A stretch of DNA of 64,000 bases from CALAED01 sp035765195. GTDB lineage: Bacteria; Actinomycetota; Actinomycetes; Streptosporangiales; Streptosporangiaceae. Of this stretch, positions 57,178-64,000 are shown piece by piece; positions within the stretch are counted from its first letter, which is position 1; each line of letters begins with the position of its first letter. Location of the stretch: assembly GCA_035765195.1 (NCBI GenBank), contig DASTYC010000012.1:124001-188000 (forward strand), written 5' to 3'. The position numbers and the translations under genes are program-made. The notes under the pieces are model-generated. The model was given only the letters and a program-made list of their open reading frames with translations. It ran no database searches and was not told where the DNA came from.

Positions 57178-57951
57178 ATGCAGCCATCATCGGACAACAA
57201 GCCCCTGGCCGCCGAGGACAACGCGGCCGCCCCCGCCGAAGTGGTCCAGCCGGCGGCGGGTGAGGGGGCCCTGGAAAACCACCTCGGCGGCGATGAGGCC
57301 CGCAACTATCGCAAGTACGAGTACGACATGGTGGCGCCGCACGTCGGCAGGTCGATGCTCGAGATCGGGTCCGGCCTCGGGCACTTCTCGGAACAATTCG
57401 CCGGTCAGCTCGACTATTTGGTGGTCAGCGACAACGATCCCTATTGCGTCTCGCAACTGCGCGAACGCTACGCGGGCAACGACGACGTCGAGGTGATCGA
57501 GCTGGCGCTGCCGGCCGAGGTCAAGATCAGCCGCACCGTCGACACCGTCGTCATGATGAACGTCCTCGAGCACATCAAGGACGACGTGCGGGCGCTCCAA
57601 GACCTCGCCGCGGTCGTCGAGCCGGGCGGTCGCATCGTCATCTGGGTGCCCGGCTACATGCAGCTGTACGGCGACTTCGACCGCAAGGTCGGCCACGTGA
57701 CGCGCTACACGCCCGCCACCCTGTCGAAGACCGTCACCGCGGCCGGCCTGACGATCGAGTCGATCAAGCCGATCAACTTCCTGGGCGGGATCGCCTGGTG
57801 GGCGGCGGTGCGCCGCGGCGGCGCCGGCTATCCGGACCCGCGGCTGGTCAAGATCTACGACCGTACGGTGATCCCGCTCACCAGGATGATCGAGCGGTGG
57901 ATCCGGCCGCCGTTCGGGCAGACGGTGCTCTGCGTCGCCCGCGTCCCCTGA
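57178..57951 (+). CDS. Class I SAM-dependent methyltransferase
   Basis: A 257-residue enzyme. Motif I is MLEIGSGLGHFSEQFAG, and the acidic motif II is VVSDNDPYCVSQL. Then come TVVMMNVLEHIKDDVRAL (motif IV) and VVEPGGRIVIWVPGY (motif VI). The C-terminal half (RYTPATLSKTVTAAGLTIES) resembles methyltransferases acting on lipids or glycans. ATG 57178 was chosen because the frame upstream lacks protein-like composition. A long structured leader precedes it. Substrate unknown. Confidence 0.87.
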   Translation: MQPSSDNKPLAAEDNAAAPAEVVQPAAGEGALENHLGGDEARNYRKYEYDMVAPHVGRSMLEIGSGLGHFSEQFAGQLDYLVVSDNDPYCVSQLRERYAGNDDVEVIELALPAEVKISRTVDTVVMMNVLEHIKDDVRALQDLAAVVEPGGRIVIWVPGYMQLYGDFDRKVGHVTRYTPATLSKTVTAAGLTIESIKPINFLGGIAWWAAVRRGGAGYPDPRLVKIYDRTVIPLTRMIERWIRPPFGQTVLCVARVP

Positions 57952-58026
57952 CGCCGCCGTTCCCGGTACCCCCCGGGGTCGCAGCCCGCATTACGGGTGC
58001 CGGTCGCATGGCCTAGTCTTGCCTGA

Positions 58027-60429
58027 ATGTTACCCTCCGAACGCGCTCGGTTGCGGCACGGTAATCTCCCCGCGGAGATGACGAGGTTCATCGGGCGAAA
58101 ACGCGAACTGGCCCAGGTCAAGTTGCTGCTCGAGACCTCGCGGCTGGTGACCGTGACCGGGATGGGCGGCATCGGCAAGACCCGGCTGGCGCTGCGCGCC
58201 GCCGCCGGCCTGCGCCGCTCCTTCGCCGACGGCACCTGGTTGGTCGAGCTGTCCGGCCTGCACGATCCCGAACTGGTCGCCCAGGCGGTGGCCGAGGCCC
58301 TCGGGCTGTCCGACCAGTCGGCGCGCGACCGCGTCGACCTGCTCGCCGAGCATCTGGCCGACAGGCGGTTGCTGCTGATCCTCGACACCTGCGAGCACCT
58401 GATCGACGCGTGCGCGATGCTCGTCGAGTCGCTGCTGCGGGCCGCGCCCCGGCTGCGCGTGCTGGCCACCAGCCAGCGGCCGCTCGGGGTGACCGGCGAG
58501 CACACGATGCTGCTGGCGCCGCTGCCCGTGCCCGATCCCGACGACCCGCGTTCGGTGGCCGGGCACCACGACGTACTGACGCTGTTCGCCGACCGGGCCG
58601 CCGCCGTACGGCCCGATTTCGCGCTGGACGAGCCGAACCGGCACGCGGTGGCCCGGCTGTGCCATCGCCTCGACGGCATCCCGCTGGCGATCGAGCTGGC
58701 CGCGGTGCGGCTGCGGGTGGTGTCGCTCGAGCAGATCGTCGAGCGGCTCGACGATCGCTTCCGGCTGCTCGGCACGGCCCGTACGGCGCTGTCCCGGCAG
58801 CAGACGTTGCGGGCGGCGCTCGAGTGGAGCCACGAGCTGTGCACCGAACGGCAACGGTTGCTGTGGGCGCGACTGTCGATCTTCTCCGGCGGGTTCGACC
58901 TTGCCGCCGCCGAGGCGGTGTGCGGCGACGCCGAGCCCGGTGACGCCTCGGACGCGGCCGGAACGGCCGGAGCGGCCGGCGGCGGCCCCGATGACCGCGA
59001 GCTGCCGGTCAGCGCCGTCTTGGAGACGCTCGCCGGTCTTGTGGACCGGTCCATCGTGCTGTGTACCGACCATCCCGACGGCGCGCGGTACCGGATGCTC
59101 GACACCATCCGCGAGTTCGGCGTGGAACGGCTGGATCGGGCGGGCCGGCGCGGCGAGATGCGGCGCCGGCATTTCCGGTACTACCGGCGACTGGCCGCCC
59201 GTGCGGAACGACAGTCGTTCTCCGGCGCCCAGGTGGACTGGCTGCTGCGGCTGCAACGCGACCACGTCGACCTGCGTACGGCGCTGGAGTACGCCGGGCG
59301 GCCCACGGCGCCTGCGACGGACGCGCTCACGATGGTCGCGACGCTGCACCACTTCTGGGTGGTCGGCGGCCATTTCACCGAGGGCCGGCACTGGGCCGGC
59401 CGGGTGCTCGCCGCGCATCGCGAGGAGAGCCTGCCGCGTGTCATGGCCGTCTGTACGGCGGCGATCCTGGCCACGCTGCAAGGCGACCTCGCCGCCGCCC
59501 GGCCGCTGGCCGCCGAGGCCAGGGCGCTGGCCGAACGCAGCGGCGAGCGGCGGGCTCTGCGCGACGCCGAGGGCGTCGCCGGGATGATCGCGTTCAGCGA
59601 GAGCGCCCTCGACAAGATCAAGGATCATTGGGAGGAGCCCGCGCTGTGGGCCGAGGACGTCGCCCACCCGGATGTCTGGTCCGCGACCCGGCTCGCCATG
59701 CTCGCCGGGGCGTACTGCCTGGCGGGCGAGATCGAGCAGGCCAAGGCCTACGCCAAGGAATGCACCGATATGTGCGTACAAATCGGGGAGCGCTGGTGCC
59801 TGTCGTACGCCCTCTACGTGCGAGGCGGCTGCGCGCTGATGAGCGGCGATGTTCCGGAGGCCGCCGCCCTCGTGCAGGAGTCGCTGCGGATCAAGCGGGG
59901 CTTCAACGACACGCTCGGCGTCGCGATGACGTGCGACGTGCTCGCCGGCTGCGCGATCTTGGAGGGGCGGGCGCAGCGGGCGGCCCGGCTGTTCGGCGCG
60001 GCGGGCCGCATCTGGCGCATGCTCGGCGCGCCGATGTTCGGCAAGGGCTATGCGGCGATCCACGCCATGGGAGTCGACCTCGTTCGTCAGGCCCTGGGGG
60101 AGGAGGCGTACGCCGCCGTCAGCGCGGAAGGGGCCAGGTTCGACATCGAAACGACGATCGCGTACGCACTCGAGGAGGACGCGGGGCCGGACGGCTCGCG
60201 GCGGGCCGTGCCGGGCGCGTCGCGCGACCCGTGGGAGCCGCTCACCAGGCGGGAGCGCGACATCGCCAGGCTGGTCGCCGAGGGCCTGCCGAACCGCGAG
60301 ATCGCCGCCCGCCTGGTGATCGCCAAGCGGACGGTCGAAACGCACATCGAGCACATTTTGGCCAAACTCGACTTCTCATCACGCGCACAGATCGCCGCGT
60401 GGGCGGTCGGCCGGGACAAGATTCAGTAG
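58027..60429 (+). CDS. NB-ARC-like ATPase with C-terminal LuxR helix-turn-helix
   Basis: An 800-residue STAND regulator. Walker A is GMGGIGKT (residues 45-52), and Walker B lies in RLLLILDTCEHLIDA. A winged-helix region follows (LRAALEWSHELCTERQRLLW), then a helical TPR-like region (LAATLQGDLA-type repeats around 460-680). The LuxR-type HTH ends the protein (PLTRRERDIARLVAEGLPNR, EIAARLVIAKRTVETHIEHI). TAGTCT lies eight bases before the ATG with no ribosome-binding site, so the message may be leaderless. It likely oligomerises with ATP to activate transcription. Confidence 0.92.
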   Translation: MLPSERARLRHGNLPAEMTRFIGRKRELAQVKLLLETSRLVTVTGMGGIGKTRLALRAAAGLRRSFADGTWLVELSGLHDPELVAQAVAEALGLSDQSARDRVDLLAEHLADRRLLLILDTCEHLIDACAMLVESLLRAAPRLRVLATSQRPLGVTGEHTMLLAPLPVPDPDDPRSVAGHHDVLTLFADRAAAVRPDFALDEPNRHAVARLCHRLDGIPLAIELAAVRLRVVSLEQIVERLDDRFRLLGTARTALSRQQTLRAALEWSHELCTERQRLLWARLSIFSGGFDLAAAEAVCGDAEPGDASDAAGTAGAAGGGPDDRELPVSAVLETLAGLVDRSIVLCTDHPDGARYRMLDTIREFGVERLDRAGRRGEMRRRHFRYYRRLAARAERQSFSGAQVDWLLRLQRDHVDLRTALEYAGRPTAPATDALTMVATLHHFWVVGGHFTEGRHWAGRVLAAHREESLPRVMAVCTAAILATLQGDLAAARPLAAEARALAERSGERRALRDAEGVAGMIAFSESALDKIKDHWEEPALWAEDVAHPDVWSATRLAMLAGAYCLAGEIEQAKAYAKECTDMCVQIGERWCLSYALYVRGGCALMSGDVPEAAALVQESLRIKRGFNDTLGVAMTCDVLAGCAILEGRAQRAARLFGAAGRIWRMLGAPMFGKGYAAIHAMGVDLVRQALGEEAYAAVSAEGARFDIETTIAYALEEDAGPDGSRRAVPGASRDPWEPLTRRERDIARLVAEGLPNREIAARLVIAKRTVETHIEHILAKLDFSSRAQIAAWAVGRDKIQ

Positions 60430-60484
60430 CGATATCGGGAGGTCTCCCGATGCGCGGACGCGGCGGCGGATCGCACACTGTCAG

Positions 60485-60564
60485 TGGCCCAATCGGGTGT
60501 CGCACCGCCTCTCCGGCGGAGGAAACGCCGCGTTTCCCCGGTGCGGATCCGGTCGGGCCAGCCA
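60485..60564 (+). tRNA. Degenerate class-II tRNA-like cloverleaf with encoded CCA
   Basis: The acceptor TGGCCCA pairs with CGGGCCA at six of seven positions, followed by discriminator G and CCA. The T-arm (60537-60553) has a four-pair stem and the loop TGCGGAT, against the canonical TTCRANY. A long variable hairpin GAAACG-CCG-CGTTTC (60522-60536) precedes it, as in class-II tRNAs. The anticodon stem CCGC/GCGG holds the loop CTCTCCG (U33 in place, CUC at 34-36, but C at 37). The D-arm is only 12 bases. A pseudo-tRNA or a tRNA mimic is more likely than a working tRNA. Confidence 0.35.
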
Positions 60565-60587
60565 CTCAAGTTCCCGTGTGGCCCACC

Positions 60588-60632
60588 GATCCGGTGGTGG
60601 AAGCTGGGAGGGGAAGTCTCCACCACCGGATC
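60588..60632. terminator. Perfect 14-bp inverted repeat between convergent genes
   Basis: GATCCGGTGGTGGA (60588-60601) and TCCACCACCGGATC (60619-60632) enclose a 17-base loop. It lies between the plus-strand ATPase-LuxR gene and the minus-strand small gene, 24 bases after the tRNA-like element. It is a probable bidirectional terminator. From here to 60750 I see no gene. Confidence 0.6.
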
Positions 60633-60750
60633 CCGCAATCTCCCCCGTACGCGCCCAGTGCTGCTTGGCCGGCCGTCGCGCCGTGCCGTGTCGTGCCGGT
60701 CTGGACGTGCACGTGACCGGCCCGGACCGCTTCCCGTTTTGATCCGCCGG

Positions 60751-60927
60751 CTACGCGGCGGGCTTCCAACCCGGCTTGCCTCGGGGGCGGACGACGCGCT
60801 CGGGCGGCGGGACCCACCGCGAGCGCGCGGCCCGCCGCGCCGCGCGAGCGCGGCGCCGTGTCGCCGCCTCCTCGTGGAGCGAACTGACTCGCTCGGTGGC
60901 GAGCGCCTCGATGATGTACGGATGCAT
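60751..60927 (-). CDS. 58-residue Arg-rich small protein
   Basis: ATG 60927 stands four bases after GGAGGACAG. The product begins MHPYIIEALATERVSSLHEE, continues AATRRRARAARRAARSRW and ends with a Pro/Lys tail. Short helical, Arg-rich proteins of this pattern are common near actinobacterial LuxR-type regulators, and none has a known function to my knowledge. It may bind nucleic acid or be a small regulatory protein. It lies on the same strand as, and 158 bases downstream of, the large regulator gene that follows. Confidence 0.6.
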   Translation of the reverse strand: MHPYIIEALATERVSSLHEEAATRRRARAARRAARSRWVPPPERVVRPRGKPGWKPAA

Positions 60928-61085
60928 CTGTCCTCCGTTGCCGAATCCGACATCATCCAGGCTCGTGCTAAGGCGTCCGCCGGCACATCGGTCGCATGCC
61001 CTATCCGCACACGCCGAGTTGTGGCTTAGACGCCCGCCGCACATCCCGCGCCGGGCTTGTCAGGACTTACGCGGCTTATCCGGGT

Positions 61086-64000
61086 TTACCCGGACACGGC
61101 GAACAGATGGTTGCGGTACGCGGCCGCGGCGGCCTCGCCGCGGCTCGTCACCCCCAGCTTGCCGAGGATGTTCGACACGTGCACGCTCACGGTCTTGCTG
61201 GAGATGAACAGCTCGTCGGCGATGTCACGGTTGCTGCGGCCCGCGGCGACCAGCCGCAGCACCTCCAGCTCGCGAGGAGTGAGGCCGAGCCCCGGCGCCG
61301 GAGCGCCGTCGAGGCGGGCACCCGTGGGCGGGCCGACCCGGCGGGCCAGCGCGTCGATCCGGGAACGCAGCGGCCGGGCGCCGAGCCGGTCGGCCAGCTC
61401 GGCGGCGCGGCGCAGCCGCTGGGCGGCCGCGGCGCGCTCGCCCGCGGCGGCGTCTGCCTCGGCGGCGCGCGACAAGGTGCGGGCCAGACCGTAGGGCTGG
61501 TCGAGCTCCTCCCAGGCGGCCACGGCCTCGGCCCAGGCGGTGCGGTCGGCCGCCCCCTCGGCCTGTGCCACCTCCGCGCGGAACGTCAGCTCGTGGGCGC
61601 GCTGCACCGGGCCCCACACGGGCAGCTTCTCGGCGTGGGTGCACAGCACGCTCAGCGTCTCGACGTCGCGCGTCTCGCCGCAGGCGGCGGCGCCGATCAC
61701 GAGCAGCGGCCAGCTGTACCTGGCGTCCGTCCGCAGGTCGGGGTCGGCGAGCAGGTCGCGGATCGCGGCGAGCGCCTCATCGGGACGGCCATGCGCGATG
61801 CGCAGCTCGCTGTGCAGCCGGCACAGCGGATAGAGCTCCTCGGCCCGGCCGAGCGGCCCCCGTGCCGTGAGCTTGTCGGCCGCCTCGAGCGCGCTCGCGG
61901 CCCTGTCGAGGTCGCCGCGGGCGAGCGCGATATCGCCGGACAGCCGGAGCAGATAGGACCGGTAGGTGGGCGGCGGTATCTGCTCCAGCGCGTCGGTGAT
62001 CACCGTGTCGGCCTCGTCCCATCGCCCGAGCGAGATCAGCGGATCGGCGAGGTTGACGGACAGGACGGCGCCGGTCGTGCGGGCCAGGCCGTACTCAGCT
62101 GCCTGCGCGATGCCGGCCCGGGCCACCTCAGCCGCCTCCGCGTGCTGCCCGGCGCTTTCGAGCGCGTCGGACTCGTGCAGGGCGGCCTTGAGCAGCGGCG
62201 GGTAGACCTTGGCGCGCTCGGCGACGGCGCGCGCCTCCAGCAGCCGCGCCGCCCGCAGCACCGTGCCGCCGCGCTCGTAGTCGTCGGCGCAGGCGAGGAT
62301 GAGCAGGCTCATCGCCTCGGCGTTCGGGTCGCCGGCGGCCCGCGCGACCCGCAGCGCCTCCTCGGCGGTCACCCGGGCCTCGTCGCCGCTCGCGCGGTGA
62401 TTGAGCGTCTCGGCGAGCGCCGCCAGCGCCCGGGCGCGCTCCTTGCTGGGCGGCTCGGCGGGCACGATGCGCGCCGCCTCGCGCAGGTCGTCGAGGCCGC
62501 TGACGCGGCCGAGCCGGATCGCGAGCCGCCCGCGCCGCTCCAGCAGCCGCGTCCGCGCCATCGGGTCGGTGACCTCTTTGAGTGCCGCCGTGGCCAGCTT
62601 GACGCCGCGTTCGCTCTCGCCGGCGTGGTCGGCCATGGCGGCCGCCCGTTCGAGCACGGTCGAGTGGTCGTGGCCGATGCGTTCGGCGGCGTCGGGCACC
62701 CTGTCCCACAGCTCGAGCACGCGGGAGAGCATCCGCAGCGCCTCGGCGTAGGCGACCGACCTGCGGGACTCCTCGGCGGCCCGCCAGGCACTGGTCAGGG
62801 CCCAGGTCGCGTCGTGCGCCGAGTACCAGTGGTGCGCCAGCTCGACGGCCGCCTGCCCGGACGGCACCAGCGAAGGATCGCTCTCCAGCGCCTCTGCGTA
62901 GCGGGTGTGCAGCCGGGTGTGCTCGCCCGGCAGCAGGTCGTCGTGGATCGCCTCTCGGATCAGGTCGTGCCGGAAGGCGTACCCTTCGCCGTCGACCACC
63001 AAGACGTTGGCGGCGACCGCCGGGCGCAGCCCGCGCGAGAGCGTGGCGTCGTCGAGCCCGCTGATGGCGGCGAGCAGGCGGTGCTCGATGTGCCCGCCCG
63101 CCGCGCTGGCCATCCGCAAGATCTCCTGCGTCTCCTCGGGTAGCCGTTGCACGCCCGCGACCAGCAGGTCGCGCAACGACTCGGGCAGGTCGGTCGCGAC
63201 AGCGCCGTTCTCGCAGTCGACCAGCGCCTCCACGAAGAGCGGGTTGCCCGCGCTGCGCCGGAACGCCTCGGCGACCAGCTCGGGCGCCGGCGGCCGGCCG
63301 ATGATGCCGGTGAGCAGCTCGGCCACCTCGCGCTGGGACAGCCGGGGCAGCTCGCATCTCTGCACCCGGTCGACCCTGTCGAGCTCGGCGAGCAGCGGCC
63401 GTAGCGGATGGTCGCGGTGCAGCTCCTCCGAGCGGTAGGTGACGATGAGCAGCAGCGCCGTGCCGGCGCCGAGGCTGCGGATGAGGAACGCGAGGAGATC
63501 GCGGGTCGAGCGATCGGCCCAGTGCGCGTCTTCGATGACGACCACGATCGGGCCACGCGCGGCGAGCCGCTCGAACAGGGTGAGCACCAGCTCGAAGAGC
63601 CGCGCACGTTCCTCGCGGCCGTCGGCGCCCGGCTCGCCGAACTCCGGGAGCAGCCGGGACAGCCCGGCGGCGCCGCCGCCCGGCAGCAGCTCGGCGATGC
63701 CGTCGGTGCCGATCTCACGGACCAGCTGCCGCAGCATCGCGGTGAAGGGGCCGAACGGCAGATCGCTGGTGTGCAGCTGCAGGCAGCCGCCGATGAGGAC
63801 TCGCGCCCCCGCGCCGCGGGCGTGCTCGCCGAACTCGCTGATCAGGCGGGTCTTGCCGACGCCTGCCTCGCCGCCGATCAGCACGGCCCGCGGTGCGCCC
63901 TCACGCCCGGGACCCCCGCTGACGGCCGCGAACGCCCCCTCCAGACGGTTGATCTCGGCGGCACGGCCGACGAGAACCGGACTGACCCCATGCGCGCTCA
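61086..64000 (-). CDS. AAA ATPase-LuxR regulator (MalT-like), 5' end outside window
   Basis: At least 971 residues are encoded; the frame is still open at base 64000. SPVLVGRAAEINRL opens the ATPase domain and Walker A is LIGGEAGVGKTRLISEF. Walker B lies in RGPIVVVIEDAHWADRSTRD. A long TPR-rich middle follows (many AxxAA helices). The LuxR-type HTH ends it (LTPRELEVLRLVAAGRSNRD, IADELFISSKTVSVHVSNIL). These large LuxR proteins (LAL class) sense a ligand through TPRs and activate transcription. Target genes are unknown. Confidence 0.92.
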   Translation of the reverse strand, partial: SAHGVSPVLVGRAAEINRLEGAFAAVSGGPGREGAPRAVLIGGEAGVGKTRLISEFGEHARGAGARVLIGGCLQLHTSDLPFGPFTAMLRQLVREIGTDGIAELLPGGGAAGLSRLLPEFGEPGADGREERARLFELVLTLFERLAARGPIVVVIEDAHWADRSTRDLLAFLIRSLGAGTALLLIVTYRSEELHRDHPLRPLLAELDRVDRVQRCELPRLSQREVAELLTGIIGRPPAPELVAEAFRRSAGNPLFVEALVDCENGAVATDLPESLRDLLVAGVQRLPEETQEILRMASAAGGHIEHRLLAAISGLDDATLSRGLRPAVAANVLVVDGEGYAFRHDLIREAIHDDLLPGEHTRLHTRYAEALESDPSLVPSGQAAVELAHHWYSAHDATWALTSAWRAAEESRRSVAYAEALRMLSRVLELWDRVPDAAERIGHDHSTVLERAAAMADHAGESERGVKLATAALKEVTDPMARTRLLERRGRLAIRLGRVSGLDDLREAARIVPAEPPSKERARALAALAETLNHRASGDEARVTAEEALRVARAAGDPNAEAMSLLILACADDYERGGTVLRAARLLEARAVAERAKVYPPLLKAALHESDALESAGQHAEAAEVARAGIAQAAEYGLARTTGAVLSVNLADPLISLGRWDEADTVITDALEQIPPPTYRSYLLRLSGDIALARGDLDRAASALEAADKLTARGPLGRAEELYPLCRLHSELRIAHGRPDEALAAIRDLLADPDLRTDARYSWPLLVIGAAACGETRDVETLSVLCTHAEKLPVWGPVQRAHELTFRAEVAQAEGAADRTAWAEAVAAWEELDQPYGLARTLSRAAEADAAAGERAAAAQRLRRAAELADRLGARPLRSRIDALARRVGPPTGARLDGAPAPGLGLTPRELEVLRLVAAGRSNRDIADELFISSKTVSVHVSNILGKLGVTSRGEAAAAAYRNHLFAVSG

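Noticed and set aside
60423..61010. Minus-strand open frame across the tRNA-like region
   Set aside because: Its product has the mixed Arg/Gly composition often seen opposite structural RNA, without domain or start signal.

Overview
The window is about 70% G+C throughout. Starts are a mix of ATG, GTG and TTG, and many Shine-Dalgarno sequences are purine-rich. Several families are confined to or typical of actinomycetes: DUF3027, DUF2530, DUF397, Xre/DUF5753, the DUF574 methyltransferase, DUF222-HNH, UdgX, a DmdR/IdeR-type DtxR regulator and large ATPase-LuxR regulators. This points to a filamentous actinomycete, most likely of the Streptosporangiales. The genus cannot be read from the sequence. 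No rRNA, CRISPR array, prophage or PKS/NRPS cluster is present.

Layout. 1-20.3 kb: a chromosomal neighbourhood with a membrane protein cut by the left edge, an acyl-CoA ligase, a helicase-C/WYL-like protein, TetR, a GNAT-like protein, a HAD phosphatase, a cold-shock protein, an MFS exporter, a DUF3027 + sacsin-like GHKL ATPase pair, DUF2530, a purine permease, a MarR-MFS pair and ThpR. 20.3-25.4 kb: an accessory scrapyard. It holds two tiny minus-strand genes, a truncated exonuclease, a truncated thymidylate kinase, an Xre/DUF5753 + DUF397 pair, four overlapping small genes, a degenerate HsdR C-terminus and a DUF222-HNH nuclease. 25.4-31.4 kb: a DUF574 methyltransferase, secreted and membrane proteins of unknown function, and a winged-helix regulator with a two-copy candidate operator. 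31.4-44.9 kb: serC, an unusual NTPase-like/periplasmic-binding fusion, citrate synthase 2, pdxH, an MFS transporter, udgX, a DtxR regulator, a PAS-GAF-SpoIIE-HATPase phosphatase, an alcohol dehydrogenase, a methyltransferase and a 52-residue membrane protein. 45-53 kb: fdhA, thiolase, enoyl-CoA hydratase, aldo/keto reductase, MerR, an alpha/beta hydrolase and a long acyl-CoA dehydrogenase. 53-64 kb: a DUF5666-like membrane protein co-transcribed with a response regulator and histidine kinase, IclR, a methyltransferase behind a structured leader, and two ATPase-LuxR regulators facing each other across a tRNA-like cloverleaf.

Most genes are housekeeping, regulatory or transport. The acyl-CoA ligase, thiolase, hydratase and acyl-CoA dehydrogenase could together serve beta-oxidation, but they are scattered and do not form one operon.

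The least ordinary signals are: (i) a dispersed palindromic element whose arms carry the stop codons of convergent genes, so that unrelated proteins end in Arg-Arg-Ser; (ii) the fused degenerate-NTPase/membrane/periplasmic-binding protein; (iii) the class-II tRNA-like cloverleaf with encoded CCA; (iv) a structured, pseudoknot-capable leader before a methyltransferase; and (v) the gene graveyard at 20.3-23.6 kb.
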